Origin: Buchnera aphidicola (Stegophylla sp.)
Lineage (GTDB): Bacteria > Pseudomonadota > Gammaproteobacteria > Enterobacterales > Enterobacteriaceae
Assembly (NCBI RefSeq): GCF_005080785.1
Contig: NZ_CP032998.1
Span: 44,679 to 108,678 of the forward strand
Length of the DNA stretch: 64,000 nucleotides
Reading direction: 5' to 3'
The notes below the pieces were generated by a model. The model was not told where the DNA came from. It saw nothing but the letters and a program-made list of their open reading frames with translations, and made no database searches. Shown here one piece after another: positions 1 to 10,995 of this stretch (position 1 is its first letter; the number at the start of each line of letters is the position of its first letter). A program made the translations under genes and the position numbers.

Positions 1-21
1 AAATATTTAAAGGTTAATATA

Positions 22-1416
22 ATGAAGAATAATAAAACCACATTATGGGGAGGAAGATTTAATCAAAAATCTAATCAATTATTTCAAAATTTTAATAATT
101 CTTTACATATTGATTATCGTCTCGCTAAATATGATATTCAAAGTTCTATTGCATGGTCAAAAGCATTAAAACAATGTTACGTCTTAACTAAACAAGAACA
201 AATAAAAATTCAAAATGCATTAAACATATTATTAAATCAAATACATCAAAATCCAAAAAATATATTAGACAGCAACGAAGAAGACATACATAGTTGGGTA
301 GAATCAAAATTAGTCGGTATGTTAGGAACATTGGCTAAAAAATTAAATACTGGACGTAGTCGTAATGATCAGGTTACAACAGATCTAAAATTATGGTGTA
401 AAGATATAATTATCAAGTTATTAAATTATTTAATAAAATTGCAACATACATTATTGATTACAGCGGAAAAAACTATCAATGATATTATGCCTGGATATAC
501 ACATTTACAACGAGCACAACCTATCACATTTGCTTATTGGTGTTTAGCATATATTGAAATGTTTATACGTGATGAAAATAGATTACAAGAAACTTTAAAA
601 AGAATTGATATTAGTCCCTTAGGATCAGGAGCATTATGTGGTACGACATGGTTAATTGATAGGAAAAAATTGGCATTACGATTAGGATTTTCTAAAATTA
701 CTAAAAATAGTTTAGATGCAGTATCTGACCGAGACTATGTAATTGAATTATTATCTAATGCTTCAATTAGTATGATGCATTTATCACGTTTTTCTGAAGA
801 TTTAATATTTTTTAATTCTGGTGAATCAAATTTTATTGAATTATCTGATGCTATTACTTCTGGATCATCGTTAATGCCTCAAAAGAAAAACCCAGATGCA
901 TTAGAATTAATTCGGGGAAAATCGAGTCGGGTTTATGGTTATTTAATATCTATGTTGGTATTATTAAAAGGTTTACCTTTATCTTATAATAAAGACATGC
1001 AAGAAGATAAAGAAAACTTATTTTATGGATTAGATATTTGGAAAAATTGTTTAAAAATTTCTATATTAGTTTTACAATCCATTAAAATAAAACACGATAT
1101 ATGTTCAGAATCTGCAAAAAAAGGATATTCTAATGCTACTGAATTAGCAGATTACTTAGTTAAAAAAGGAATGTCTTTTCGAACATCACATCATATTTCT
1201 GGACAAATTGTTTTAAAAGCAATGAAATATAACTGTCCTTTAGAAAATTTAAGTTTATCGATGCTACGAAATTATAGTATTTTTTTTGATAAAGATATAT
1301 ATGATAAATTAAGTTTACATTCTTGTATCAATAGTAGAAATTCACAAGGAGGTGTTTCATTTTCAGAAGTATTAAAATCGATTAATCGAATTAAAAAAAA
1401 TAAATTTTATATATAA
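22..1416 (+). CDS. argH: Argininosuccinate lyase
   Basis: Last step of arginine synthesis: cytosolic cleavage of argininosuccinate to arginine and fumarate. The 464-residue product is full length (E. coli about 457). The superfamily motifs are visible: TGRSRNDQ near residue 108, [11 protein letters not shown] near 160 with the catalytic-region histidine, and the flexible signature loop [12 protein letters not shown] near 280 carrying the catalytic serine. An AAAGG ribosome-binding site lies about ten bases before the ATG. argG would be expected upstream, outside the window. The gene converges on rpoD across a large perfect palindrome. No ArgR operator is recognisable. Confidence 0.97.
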   Translation: MKNNKTTLWGGRFNQKSNQLFQNFNNSLHIDYRLAKYDIQSSIAWSKALKQCYVLTKQEQIKIQNALNILLNQIHQNPKNILDSNEEDIHSWVESKLVGMLGTLAKKLNTGRSRNDQVTTDLKLWCKDIIIKLLNYLIKLQHTLLITAEKTINDIMPGYTHLQRAQPITFAYWCLAYIEMFIRDENRLQETLKRIDISPLGSGALCGTTWLIDRKKLALRLGFSKITKNSLDAVSDRDYVIELLSNASISMMHLSRFSEDLIFFNSGESNFIELSDAITSGSSLMPQKKNPDALELIRGKSSRVYGYLISMLVLLKGLPLSYNKDMQEDKENLFYGLDIWKNCLKISILVLQSIKIKHDICSESAKKGYSNATELADYLVKKGMSFRTSHHISGQIVLKAMKYNCPLENLSLSMLRNYSIFFDKDIYDKLSLHSCINSRNSQGGVSFSEVLKSINRIKKNKFYI

Positions 1417-1478
1417 ACACATTATTTAATTTATATAAATAAATTTTAATTATTATAGATTTCTAACACATTACTACT

Positions 1479-1528
1479 TTAATAAGGTTTTGATTCTATT
1501 TATATAAATAGAATCAAAACCTTATTAA
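1479..1528. terminator. 50-nt perfect palindrome between argH and rpoD, likely bidirectional terminator
   Basis: Bases 1479-1503 are the exact reverse complement of 1504-1528, giving a 25-bp stem with no mismatch; the G/C pairs sit in AAGG, GATTC and their complements. It lies between the convergent stops of argH and rpoD, so a two-way transcription stop is the simplest reading. No long U-run follows either arm. Confidence 0.65.
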
Positions 1529-1616
1529 GGTATTTATTTGTTTATAAAGATAATTTAAACAAATAATTTATTGTTAATTATACATAATAAAAGATATAAA
1601 TATTTAAAATATTTTT

Positions 1617-3563
1617 TTAATCTTTTAAAAAATGTTTTAATATTTCTGAACGACTAGGATGTCGTAATTTACGTAAAGCTTTTGCTTCTATTTGACGAAT
1701 TCTTTCTCGTGTTACATCAAATTGTTTTCCTACTTCTTCTAAAGTATGATCAGTATGCATATCAATTCCAAATCGCATTCTCAATACTGTTGCTTCTCGA
1801 GGATTTAATCCAGACAAGATATTATATGTAGCGGTTTTTAAATTTTCAGCTGTTGCAGATTCTACAGGTAATTCTAAATTATTATCTTCTATAAAATCTC
1901 CTAAATATGAATCTTCATCATCACCAATTGGTGTTTCCATAGATATTGGTTCTTTTGCTATTTTTAAAATTTTTCTAATTTTTTCTTTTGGTATAGACAT
2001 CCGAACAGATAATTCTTCTGGTGTTGGTTCTCTTCCAATTTCTTGTAGTATTTGTCGTGAAATTCTATTTAATTTATTAATGGTTTCAATCATATGTACA
2101 GGAATACGAATGGTTCGTGCTTGATCAGCAATAGATCGAGTAATAGCTTGTCTAATCCACCATGTGGCGTAAGTTGAAAATTTATACCCCCGACGATATT
2201 CAAATTTGTCTACTGCTTTCATTAATCCAATATTTCCTTCTTGTATTAAATCAAGAAATTGTAAACCACGATTAGTGTATTTTTTTGCAATAGAAATAAC
2301 TAATCTTAAATTTGCTTCTACCATATCCTTTTTAGCGCGTTGTGATTTTGCTTTTCCAATAGACATTCTTTTATTAATATTTTTCATACAACTAATAGTT
2401 AATCCAATTTGTTTTTCTATATGTATTAATTTATCCATTATAAAAAAAATACTTTTTTTAACTTTTTTTAATTTTTGAGCCCATAATGTATTAATTTTTT
2501 CTATTACATTAATCCAATTTTTATTTGTTTCATTACCAAGAAATAAATGTATAAATTGTTTTTTGGGAATATTACATTCTTCTACACATATTTTCATGAT
2601 TAAACGTTCTTGTTTTCTGATTTTAGCAATAACATGACGAATATGTTTGATAATACATTCAGATTGTTTAGGAACTAATTTAAATGTACGAAATTGTAAT
2701 ACTAATTTATTAATTTCAACAATCGAATCTTTATGTTGTCTACCTTTTTGTTTGATAATAGAATTTGTTTTATCAAATTGTATTTTTAATTTTTCAAACT
2801 TACGTTTTGCTAATTTTGGATCTACATAATATTCACTTTCATCATCCTGATTGATATTATGTAAGATATTTTTTTTATTTTTATCACAATTTTTTAATTC
2901 ATTTTTTTCATTATTTATTATATTGTCGTTTGTTTTGTTTGATTTAACACTATTTAGTATAGCGTTTTCATTATTATATTCAGAATCAACGAATCCTGTT
3001 ATTATATCAGACAATTTTATTTGTCCTGTTTGAATACGTTGGTATTCTTTAAAAATATGTTCTATAGCTGCTGGATATTCAGAAATAGAATATTTAATTT
3101 GTTGCATGCCTTCTTCAATTCTTTTTGCTATTTTAATTTCACCATCTCGGGTTAATAATTTAACTGTACCCATTTCACGCATATACATTCGAACAGGATC
3201 GGTTGTACGATTAAATTCTTTTTCATTTAACAACATTTCTTGTTCTTCTGAATGAATAATATCTTCATAAATAGTATTTCTTTTTATATTATTCTTCGTT
3301 TGTATTTTATGTTTATTTTTATAATTGTGTATATCTTGATAATGATGATTATATATAGTTTGATCTTGTTTAATACTAATATCCATATCATGTAGTATTT
3401 TCATGATATTTTTTATTGTATTAGGCTTCATACTGTCTTTAGGTAAATACTTATAGATTTCAGAATGAGTAAGATAACCATATTTTTTACCTTTATTAAG
3501 TAATGTTTTAATTTTTAAAGATAATTTTTTATTTTTTCGTAATTGATACGTGAATTTTTTCAT
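1617..3563 (-). CDS. rpoD: RNA polymerase primary sigma factor (sigma 70)
   Basis: Housekeeping sigma factor that directs RNA polymerase to promoters. The 648 residues (E. coli 613) show region 1.2 ([18 protein letters not shown], about 120-140), regions 2.1-2.4 with [19 protein letters not shown] and [20 protein letters not shown] (about 415-490), region 3, and the region 4 helix-turn-helix with [20 protein letters not shown] near the C terminus. The N-terminal part corresponding to region 1.1 is lysine-rich instead of acidic, and the non-conserved spacer between regions 1.2 and 2 is long and asparagine/lysine-rich. It is the last gene of the rpsU-dnaG-rpoD macromolecular synthesis operon, as in E. 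coli. Confidence 0.98.
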   Translation of the reverse strand: MKKFTYQLRKNKKLSLKIKTLLNKGKKYGYLTHSEIYKYLPKDSMKPNTIKNIMKILHDMDISIKQDQTIYNHHYQDIHNYKNKHKIQTKNNIKRNTIYEDIIHSEEQEMLLNEKEFNRTTDPVRMYMREMGTVKLLTRDGEIKIAKRIEEGMQQIKYSISEYPAAIEHIFKEYQRIQTGQIKLSDIITGFVDSEYNNENAILNSVKSNKTNDNIINNEKNELKNCDKNKKNILHNINQDDESEYYVDPKLAKRKFEKLKIQFDKTNSIIKQKGRQHKDSIVEINKLVLQFRTFKLVPKQSECIIKHIRHVIAKIRKQERLIMKICVEECNIPKKQFIHLFLGNETNKNWINVIEKINTLWAQKLKKVKKSIFFIMDKLIHIEKQIGLTISCMKNINKRMSIGKAKSQRAKKDMVEANLRLVISIAKKYTNRGLQFLDLIQEGNIGLMKAVDKFEYRRGYKFSTYATWWIRQAITRSIADQARTIRIPVHMIETINKLNRISRQILQEIGREPTPEELSVRMSIPKEKIRKILKIAKEPISMETPIGDDEDSYLGDFIEDNNLELPVESATAENLKTATYNILSGLNPREATVLRMRFGIDMHTDHTLEEVGKQFDVTRERIRQIEAKALRKLRHPSRSEILKHFLKD

Positions 3564-3670
3564 CTTATATTGTCTACATATTTATTTATTTTATATAATA
3601 ATATAAAACTAAAAATATAACATTTGTCAATATATATTTAATAAATGTAACAAATTACTAAAATTTTATA

Positions 3671-5431
3671 TTATTTTATTTTTCTTTGAGACAATATTTT
3701 ATTAATCTTCCATAATTTATATTTTTCTTGTTTATTTAAACCTAAAATATAAAATTTATCAATTAATTTTTTATATTTATTTTCTAAATTTATATTATAA
3801 ATTTTTTTAATTAAATCCGAAAAAACTTTTTTTTTATTATTTGGATTTATCATATTATCCCAATAAGCGAATTTATTAATAATATTAAAAATAGTTTTTT
3901 GATCTCTATATAATTCAATTAATTGACCAGTATTTAATTTTTTATATTTACGACATAATTTAAAAATTTGAATAAAAAAAGATAATCCAGATATTATATG
4001 GCTTGGTATTTTATTTATGTTATTAGGAACAAACTGAAAAAAATCAGGATTTTGTACAATTAAACTGATTAAAATATTCATATTAGTCTTTTTAATTATT
4101 TGATCTATATATTTAAATTCATTCTTTTGATTAATATAAAATATTTTTTGTAATTGATATTCGTCTACAATATCTATTTTCAATCCTATAGCACGACGAA
4201 AATATATTTTTGTTAATACACTAGGTATGGTATTAATTAATGGCATAGATAAATTTAGCAATTTAATTTTACCATTTATGGAACATAAATTAACTTTTTT
4301 TAATAAAGTATGTAAAAAAAAATCTAATATATTAACTGATTGATTAATTCTATTTTTAAATTTTTTTGTTCCTTCTTTATGAATGATACTATCTGGATCT
4401 TCATTTATAGGTAAAAATATGAATTTAATATTATAACCGTCATGCATATATGGTAATATCTTTTTCAATGTTCTCCATGCAGCTTTTTCTCCGGAATTAT
4501 CACCATCATAACAAAAAATAATTTTTTTAGTAGTTTTAAAAAGTTTTTGTATTTGTTGATTTGTTATTGATGTTCCTAATGTAGATACTACATTTTTTAT
4601 ATTAAATTGAGTTAATGAGATAACATCAAAATATCCTTCAACTATTAATAAATATTTTGGTTTAGGATTTTGTAATTTAGTTTCATAAATACCATATATT
4701 TGTTTTCCTTTATCAAATATTTCAGTATTTGGAGAATTAATATATTTAGATTGGTTATGATTTAATATTCTACCTCCAAATCCAATAATGTTGCCATATT
4801 CATTTTTAATTGGAAAAGTTATTCGATCATGAAACCGATCATATAGATAACCTATGTTTGTTTTAACTAAAATACCACATGTTATCAGATTGGGAATATG
4901 ATCGTTATGTGTAAACATTTTACTCTTAAGTATATTTATTGTATCAAAAGAAAAACCAATATTAAAATAGTTAATCATGTTTGGATCAATTTTTCTATTT
5001 TTTAAATATGTATGTATTTTTTTACATTTACGTGATTGTAAATTTTTCTGATATATTGTTGATATTTCTTTGATACTATTATATAGTTTTTGTTTTTTAT
5101 GATTTAATTCGTTATAATATTTATTATATTTATTAGTAGGTATTTTAATTCCACTACTATATGCAAGTTCTTTAATACTTTCTAAAAACGTTAATTGATT
5201 ATATTTTATTAAAAAATCAATGACATTACCATGTATGTGACAACCAAAACAATAAAAATATTGTTTTTCAGAATTGATTGTAAATGATGGTGTTTTTTCA
5301 TTATGGAAAGGACATAAAGCAATATAGTTATTTCCACTTTTTTTGAGTGTAACGCGCGTATTAATTACATCAACAATATTAATATTTTTTAAAATTTCAT
5401 GGATAAAATCTTTTGATATAAAATTTTTCAT
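3671..5431 (-). CDS. dnaG: DNA primase
   Basis: Makes the RNA primers for chromosome replication with the DnaB helicase. The 586-residue protein (E. coli 581) starts with the CHC2 zinc-binding domain (CPFHNEKTPSF near residue 41, FYCFGCHIHGN near 59). The TOPRIM catalytic domain has LLIVEGYFDV near 262 and FCYDGDNSGEKA near 308, supplying the conserved Glu and Asp metal ligands. The C-terminal helicase-binding region is weakly conserved and lysine/asparagine-rich. It lies between rpsU and rpoD in the conserved operon. Confidence 0.97.
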   Translation of the reverse strand: MKNFISKDFIHEILKNINIVDVINTRVTLKKSGNNYIALCPFHNEKTPSFTINSEKQYFYCFGCHIHGNVIDFLIKYNQLTFLESIKELAYSSGIKIPTNKYNKYYNELNHKKQKLYNSIKEISTIYQKNLQSRKCKKIHTYLKNRKIDPNMINYFNIGFSFDTINILKSKMFTHNDHIPNLITCGILVKTNIGYLYDRFHDRITFPIKNEYGNIIGFGGRILNHNQSKYINSPNTEIFDKGKQIYGIYETKLQNPKPKYLLIVEGYFDVISLTQFNIKNVVSTLGTSITNQQIQKLFKTTKKIIFCYDGDNSGEKAAWRTLKKILPYMHDGYNIKFIFLPINEDPDSIIHKEGTKKFKNRINQSVNILDFFLHTLLKKVNLCSINGKIKLLNLSMPLINTIPSVLTKIYFRRAIGLKIDIVDEYQLQKIFYINQKNEFKYIDQIIKKTNMNILISLIVQNPDFFQFVPNNINKIPSHIISGLSFFIQIFKLCRKYKKLNTGQLIELYRDQKTIFNIINKFAYWDNMINPNNKKKVFSDLIKKIYNINLENKYKKLIDKFYILGLNKQEKYKLWKINKILSQRKIK

Positions 5432-5511
5432 ATCATATTTGTATATTTTTGTTTAAATATGATGATTTCTTATTAAAATGTAGATATTTATTGGAAATCA
5501 TATTATGTCTT

Positions 5512-5727
5512 TTAGTACATACGTATTTTTTTTGCATTTTCTCGTGATAATTTTTTTGCTAATCTTTTAATTGCAGAGGCTCGCGATCGTTTTCTTTTAG
5601 TGGTAGGTTTTTCATAAAATTCTCTTTTTCGCATTTCTGATAATATTCCAGCTTTTTCACAAGATCGTTTAAATCTTCTTAAAGCTATATCAAATGGTTC
5701 ATTTTCACGAACTTTAATTATAGGCAT
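5512..5727 (-). CDS. rpsU: 30S ribosomal protein S21
   Basis: Small basic protein of the 30S platform that helps recognition of mRNA starts. The 71 residues match the family length exactly and align along the whole length, with [17 protein letters not shown] and [12 protein letters not shown] as landmarks. It is the first gene of rpsU-dnaG-rpoD, about 80 bases before dnaG, and is divergent from tsaD. Very high conservation compared with its neighbours is expected for an essential ribosomal protein. Confidence 0.97.
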   Translation of the reverse strand: MPIIKVRENEPFDIALRRFKRSCEKAGILSEMRKREFYEKPTTKRKRSRASAIKRLAKKLSRENAKKIRMY

Positions 5728-5867
5728 AATAATTATTTTCTTTATTTTTTTATTTTTTATATTTATGGTATATGAAATTTAATAATATTTCAACTAATAA
5801 TTTATATTATTCATTATTATAATGTTTATTTAAAGTAATTTAAATTTTTTAAACTGTAGGTTTAAAT

Positions 5868-6872
5868 GTGCGTATATTAGGCATTGAAACATCATTTGAT
5901 GATACTGGAGTAGCTATTTATGATAGTCAATTTGGAATATTAATTAATGAGTTATGTAGTCAAACACATATTCATAATGAACATGGTGGTGTACTTCCTG
6001 AATTAGCATCTAGAGAACATCTGAATACACTGGCATCGTTAATTCAGTATACTTTAAATAAGGTTAAAATATCTTTAAATGATATAGATGGTATTGCATA
6101 CACTGCAGGTCCAGGATTATCTGGAACGTTACTGATTGGTGCAACATTAAGTTTTTCGCTTTCATTTTCTTGTAATATACCTATTATTCCAATACATCAT
6201 ATGGAAGGTCATTTGTTAACGCCTATGATTGAAAATAATTATCTTTCATTTCCTTTTATTGGATTATTAATTTCAGGTAAACATACTCAATTAATTTATG
6301 CATATCAATTAGGAAAATATAAAATATTGGGTGCAACTTTAGATGATGCTATAGGAGAAACATTTGATAAAATTGCTAAAGTATTAGGTTTAGGTTATCC
6401 AGGCGGTTTAGCATTATCTAATTTTGCAAGACAAGGCATATCTAAAACATTTTTATTTCCTAAACCAATGAAATATCATAATGATTTAAATTTTAGTTTT
6501 TCAGGATTAAAAACTTTTACTATAAATCTTATTAATAAAAATATTAATAATATACAATTATTATATAACATTGCTAAAGAATTTGAAAATACTATAATAA
6601 GTATGTTACTTCATAAATGTAAAATTATATTTGAACAAACAGGTTTGAGTAAATTAATTGTTTCTGGTGGTGTAAGTACTAATCAACGAATAATAAAAAA
6701 ATTAAATTATATGATGAATAAATATCATGGAAAAATATTTATTTCACGATTAGATTTTTGTACAGATAATGCTGCTATGATTGCATATGTTGGTTCTATA
6801 TATGTTAAGATAAAATCTTTTAATATACCTAATATTTTTATTCAACCAAGATGGTTAATTAGTCATATTTAA
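5868..6872 (+). CDS. tsaD: tRNA N6-adenosine threonylcarbamoyltransferase
   Basis: Transfers the threonylcarbamoyl group to A37 of ANN-decoding tRNAs (t6A), acting with TsaB, TsaC and TsaE. The 334 residues (E. coli 337) carry the ASKHA-fold nucleotide-binding motifs ETSFDDTG (residues 7-14), the metal-binding HHMEGH (near 107) and GLLISGKHTQL (near 131). The start is a GTG at 5868; the ATG two bases earlier is in another frame, and the GTG puts MRILGIETS in register with the family N terminus. E. coli has Cys where this protein has Phe in the first motif. It is divergent from rpsU, as in E. coli. Confidence 0.96.
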   Translation: MRILGIETSFDDTGVAIYDSQFGILINELCSQTHIHNEHGGVLPELASREHLNTLASLIQYTLNKVKISLNDIDGIAYTAGPGLSGTLLIGATLSFSLSFSCNIPIIPIHHMEGHLLTPMIENNYLSFPFIGLLISGKHTQLIYAYQLGKYKILGATLDDAIGETFDKIAKVLGLGYPGGLALSNFARQGISKTFLFPKPMKYHNDLNFSFSGLKTFTINLINKNINNIQLLYNIAKEFENTIISMLLHKCKIIFEQTGLSKLIVSGGVSTNQRIIKKLNYMMNKYHGKIFISRLDFCTDNAAMIAYVGSIYVKIKSFNIPNIFIQPRWLISHI

Positions 6873-6886
6873 AATAATTATAATAT

Positions 6887-7516
6887 TTATTTTATATACG
6901 ATATTAAATCTTTGATTGTTACTATAGGAATATTATTTATTTTAGAAAATTTTATTATTTCATTGATTTTAGACATACTACCATCTTTATTTGTTAATTC
7001 ACAAATGACACTCATAGGTTTAAACCCAGATAACATCATTAATTCAATAGATGCTTCTGTATGTCCTAATCGTGACAATATTCCTTTGTTATGTGCACAA
7101 AGCGGAAACACATGACCTGGTTTATGAAAATCAGAAGATTTTGCTATATCTGGAATAGCTGTTTTAATGGTTTTTAATCGATCATGTGCGGACACTCCTG
7201 TGGATACTCCATATGCTGCTTCAATACTAACTGTAAATCCTGTACTGTACGTACTAGTATTATGTTCTACCATCATAGGTAAATTTAATTTTTTTCTTTT
7301 AGCTTCTGTAATACATAAACAAACAATTCCACTTCCATAACGAATCATTAATGCCATTTGTTTTATAGTTATATTTTCACATGAAAAAACTAAATCTCCT
7401 TCGTTTTCTCTTTTTTCATCATCGGTAATAATAACGCCATTACGATTTTTTAAAGCATGAATTGCAGTTTCTACTCTTTGTATTGTGTTTCCAAATTGTG
7501 ATAATAAATTATGCAT
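6887..7516 (-). CDS. ribB: 3,4-dihydroxy-2-butanone 4-phosphate synthase
   Basis: Converts ribulose 5-phosphate to the four-carbon precursor of riboflavin. The 209-residue product (E. coli 217) has the acidic active-site segment [13 protein letters not shown] near residue 32 and the conserved [11 protein letters not shown] and HTEASIELM segments. It is a single-domain RibB without a GTP cyclohydrolase II fusion. No FMN riboswitch is visible upstream: the short leader has none of the G/C-rich RFN helices. Together with ribE at 35.7 kb it shows the symbiont retains riboflavin synthesis. It converges on tsaD with a 14-base gap. Confidence 0.96.
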   Translation of the reverse strand: MHNLLSQFGNTIQRVETAIHALKNRNGVIITDDEKRENEGDLVFSCENITIKQMALMIRYGSGIVCLCITEAKRKKLNLPMMVEHNTSTYSTGFTVSIEAAYGVSTGVSAHDRLKTIKTAIPDIAKSSDFHKPGHVFPLCAHNKGILSRLGHTEASIELMMLSGFKPMSVICELTNKDGSMSKINEIIKFSKINNIPIVTIKDLISYIK

Positions 7517-7690
7517 AAATGTAAAACCTATTGTATATTTTATAATATGTATATTATTAATTTAATGTATTTATTTTTTCATTATTGTAAATATTTAAGT
7601 TTATGTTTTTGTTATTGGTATTTAATTATATTATATATTTATGATACTACATAACAGCATTTATAAGTATTATGATTATAAAATATGATT

Positions 7691-8188
7691 TTATTTAGTT
7701 ACTTTCATAATTATTGTTTTTCCTTCAATTGCTTGTCCTTCATATTTTTTAATTATTTTGTTATGTTTAACATTGGATATAATTATCGGTGTTATAATTG
7801 ATTTGGCTTTTTTAGTTAAAAAATCTAAATCATATTTAATGATTGTATCACCTACGTTAACTTTTTGATTTTCTTGAGCAATTTTTTGAAATCCTTTACC
7901 TTTTAATAGAATAGTATCAATTCCAAAATGTACAAAAATTTCAATTTTATTTTTTGTTACAATTGAGAAAGCGTGCATAGTTTTGAAAATTGTTCCAATA
8001 ATACCTTGTACAGGTGCAACTATTTTATTTCCAGATGGTTCAATAGCTATACCATCTCCAATAATTTTTTTTGAAAATACTTCATCTGGTACTTTTTTTA
8101 TATTGTGAATGGTTCCTGATATTGGTGCAAAGATATTTGTTTCTTGTTGTGATGGGTTTATTTTAAATATTTTATGTAGTAAATTCAA
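7691..8188 (-). CDS. crr: PTS glucose-type EIIA component
   Basis: Phosphocarrier between HPr and glucose-family EIIB domains. The 165 residues (E. coli 169) contain the two active-site histidines, in KTMHAFSI (His75 equivalent) and FVHFGIDT (His90 equivalent, phosphorylated). It is the last gene of ptsH-ptsI-crr, 21 bases after ptsI. In free-living enterobacteria EIIA also controls adenylate cyclase and permeases. In a symbiont this reduced it is more likely a pure sugar-uptake component, which is an inference. Confidence 0.96.
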   Translation of the reverse strand: MNLLHKIFKINPSQQETNIFAPISGTIHNIKKVPDEVFSKKIIGDGIAIEPSGNKIVAPVQGIIGTIFKTMHAFSIVTKNKIEIFVHFGIDTILLKGKGFQKIAQENQKVNVGDTIIKYDLDFLTKKAKSIITPIIISNVKHNKIIKKYEGQAIEGKTIIMKVTK

Positions 8189-8209
8189 AATTTTATCCTT
8201 AATGGTGAT

Positions 8210-9946
8210 TTATATAGTTACATTATGTTTTAATAACATCATAAATTGTTGTATTAATTTCATTATATTGTAAATATTTTTTTGTTTTAATACTTGTTGT
8301 GTTATTCTTTTTGCATCATATAATGTTACTTTTCGAATAATATTTTTAATTTTTAAAATAGAAGAAGGATTCGTGCTAAATTCATCTAATCCCATACCTA
8401 ATAATAAGATAGTGGCTAGTTCATTGCTTGCTAATTCTCCACACATACCAGTCCATTTTCCGTTTTTATGTGATATTTGAATTACTTTATGAATTAAAGA
8501 TAATACGGATGGATGAAATGGATTATATAATTTAGATACTAATTGATTACCCCGATCAACAGCTAGAGTATATTGTGTTAAATCATTTGTACCAATACTA
8601 AAAAAATCCACTTCTTTAATTAAATGTTCAGCAATAATCGCAGATGATGGTGTTTCAATCATAATTCCTATTGGAATATTAGAATCAAACAATATCCTTT
8701 TTTTATTTAAATCTTGTTTTATTTGTTTTATTTCTTCTTTGAGTGTTTGAATTTCTTCTATGGAAATAATCATAGGAAATAATATTCTTAATCTTCCAAA
8801 TTGTGATGCTCTTAATATCGCTCTTAATTGAGTATATAATATTTCTTTTTTATCTAAGCTGATTCTTATTGCTCTCCATCCTAAAAAGGGGTTTTCTTCT
8901 TTTTTGAAGTGCATATATGGGATTTTTTTATCACCACCAATATCTAATGTTCTTATAGTAACTGATTGATTTTTCATTTTTTGAGCTATTGTTTTGTATG
9001 ATACGAATTGTTCATCTTCTGAAGGTAATTTAGTACGTTCCATAAATAAAAATTCAGTACGATATAATCCTATAGATTGAGCACCGTATTTTTGTGCATA
9101 ATTTAGATCGTTTATATTTCCAATATTAGCACTGATTTCTATTTTGTGGTTGTCAAGAGTTATAGGTGATAAATGTTTTATTTTATTTAGATTTTGTTTT
9201 TTAAAATATTCTTTTTTTTGGATTATTTTTATTTGATTAATAGTTTCTTGTTTTGGATTAATAATAATTTGATTGTTTACTGCATTAAGAATAATACAGT
9301 CATTATTTTTAATTTGATTTAAAATATTTGTAACACCAACTATAGCTGGAATTGATAATGATCGTGCCATAATGGCGGTATGTGCAGTGTAACCTCCTAA
9401 TTCAGTAATAAATCCTAATATATATTTAAAGTTCATTTGTGCTATTTCAGATGGAGTTAAATCATGAGCGATCAGGATTACTTTTTCTTGAATTTCTTTT
9501 AAATTTATTGTATTTATTTTCAGTAAATTTCTTAAAATTCGATTTCTAATATCTTGAATGTCAATTGCTCTGTTTTTTAAGTACTCGTCTTGAATATCAT
9601 TTAAATAGTTAATTTGTTTAGAAAGAATTAAATTTACTGCATGTTCTGCAGTATTTAATTGTTGTTTTATTGATAATATTATTTCTTTTTCTAATTCTTG
9701 ATCTTTTAAGATCATAATATGACTTGTAAAAATATTTTCTTTTTTATTTTTGAAGAATTTTTTTGATTTATCTTTAATTTTTTCTAATTGGTTTATTGTT
9801 TCTTTTTTAGCGTCTAAAAATTTGTTAATTTCTTTATCAATATGATTTGGAGGTATTTGATATGTATAAATATTAATTGATTTTTCTTTGATTAATAAGG
9901 CTTTTCCAATAGCGATTCCGGGTGATGCTAAAATTCCTGAAATCAT
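8210..9946 (-). CDS. ptsI: Phosphoenolpyruvate-protein phosphotransferase (enzyme I)
   Basis: First PTS enzyme; takes phosphate from PEP onto a histidine and passes it to HPr. The 578 residues (E. coli 575) include the phosphorylated histidine in GGYTAHTAIMARS (near 190), the PEP-binding arginine region LGWRAIRISLD (near 330), and the C-terminal GIMIETPSSA, FFSIGTNDLTQY and CGELAS segments of the TIM barrel. It sits between ptsH and crr in the usual order. Confidence 0.97.
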   Translation of the reverse strand: MISGILASPGIAIGKALLIKEKSINIYTYQIPPNHIDKEINKFLDAKKETINQLEKIKDKSKKFFKNKKENIFTSHIMILKDQELEKEIILSIKQQLNTAEHAVNLILSKQINYLNDIQDEYLKNRAIDIQDIRNRILRNLLKINTINLKEIQEKVILIAHDLTPSEIAQMNFKYILGFITELGGYTAHTAIMARSLSIPAIVGVTNILNQIKNNDCIILNAVNNQIIINPKQETINQIKIIQKKEYFKKQNLNKIKHLSPITLDNHKIEISANIGNINDLNYAQKYGAQSIGLYRTEFLFMERTKLPSEDEQFVSYKTIAQKMKNQSVTIRTLDIGGDKKIPYMHFKKEENPFLGWRAIRISLDKKEILYTQLRAILRASQFGRLRILFPMIISIEEIQTLKEEIKQIKQDLNKKRILFDSNIPIGIMIETPSSAIIAEHLIKEVDFFSIGTNDLTQYTLAVDRGNQLVSKLYNPFHPSVLSLIHKVIQISHKNGKWTGMCGELASNELATILLLGMGLDEFSTNPSSILKIKNIIRKVTLYDAKRITQQVLKQKNIYNIMKLIQQFMMLLKHNVTI

Positions 9947-10007
9947 AATATAACCTTTTATTTATATTTAAAAAGTATTTTAAGTAAATTGTGTAAGATA
10001 TTTTCAT

Positions 10008-10265
10008 TTATTTCAGATTTTGAATGACTTTACTTAATTTTTGAATAGCGTCTTGTTCATCTGGTCCTGAAGCAGATAAAACAATTTGAGAATTTTTTAT
10101 TAATCCTAAGGTTTGCAATTTAAATAAACTTTTTGCATTGATAGTTTTGTCTTTAAATGTGATGGTAATATCTGATGTAAATTTTTGAGCGTGGTTGACA
10201 AGTATTGCTGCTGGTCGAATATGTAATCCGTTTTGTGTAGTAATTGTAATGGTTTTTTGAAGCAT
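10008..10265 (-). CDS. ptsH: Phosphocarrier protein HPr
   Basis: Small cytosolic carrier that accepts phosphate from enzyme I and gives it to EIIA. The 85-residue length matches the family. The phosphorylated His15 is in NGLHIRPAA, and the regulatory-serine segment AKSLFKLQTLGL is intact. First gene of the pts operon, 61 bases before ptsI. Upstream lies a gap of about 730 bases, where enterobacteria carry other genes such as cysK. Confidence 0.97.
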   Translation of the reverse strand: MLQKTITITTQNGLHIRPAAILVNHAQKFTSDITITFKDKTINAKSLFKLQTLGLIKNSQIVLSASGPDEQDAIQKLSKVIQNLK

Positions 10266-10995
10266 ATACGAACCTTTTATTTTTTAATTATGTATAATTT
10301 TATTATGAATTATAGTATTAACATTTTGGATATTATGTAATATTATTTTTATTGAATATGTATTTATTATATTGATTTATATAATATAGTTAATTAACTT
10401 TTTATTTTATTAAAATATTAAATTTATATTTTGTATTTGATATGTTATTTTAATATTATAATTTTGATATATGTTTTTATATCGATTAATATTTTTAAGT
10501 TTTGAAATATATTCTATTTCTCAATAGAATATTGAATATTTTATATAATTATTCATATAATATGAAAATTAAAGTATATACATATACTTCTAAATGTGTA
10601 TGTGATTAAATAAATAAAATTGTTTATTATATTAGATTATATTTAATTATAATACATTATTTTAATTTTTTATTCTTTAATTATTATATATAGAAGTATA
10701 TATTATTTACTTTTATATATATTGTATTTAATTTTTTAAGATTGATTGTTTAAACTTTAAATTTTATAAAATAGTGTATAATTATTAATATCGATTATAT
10801 AATCTTATCTGTAAATAGTATTTTATAAATTCGATTTAGTTTTTTATTAATGCTTAATACATAATGTGTATATAAATTTTAATATATTATTTTATTGATT
10901 TTGTATTTCTACTTTAATGTATGGCATATTAATAATAAATTTTTTAGGATATAATATAATTTATGTATTGTATAGTGTAAATGATTATTTTTATA
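10266..10995. other. Gene-free gap between ptsH and tRNA-Lys
   Basis: About 730 bases of almost pure A/T without a plausible reading frame. The only structure I see is a 10-bp hairpin at 10509-10532 (ATATTCTATT, loop TCTC, AATAGAATAT). The pts promoter must lie near the ptsH end. In E. coli cysK precedes ptsH; no recognisable trace of it remains, so this looks like an eroded gene region. Confidence 0.6.

Noticed and set aside
2206-3033. Plus-strand reading frames opposite rpoD
   Set aside because: They are antisense to a highly conserved gene, hydrophobic by codon complement, and match no family.
5866-5870. ATG at 5866 as start of tsaD
   Set aside because: It is in a different frame; the GTG at 5868 gives the family N terminus.
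7517-7690. Possible FMN riboswitch before ribB
   Set aside because: The spacer is nearly all A/T and lacks the conserved G/C-rich RFN helices.
10266-10995. Remnant of cysK or other pts-region genes
   Set aside because: No frame or residue pattern could be matched; only a small A/T hairpin is present.
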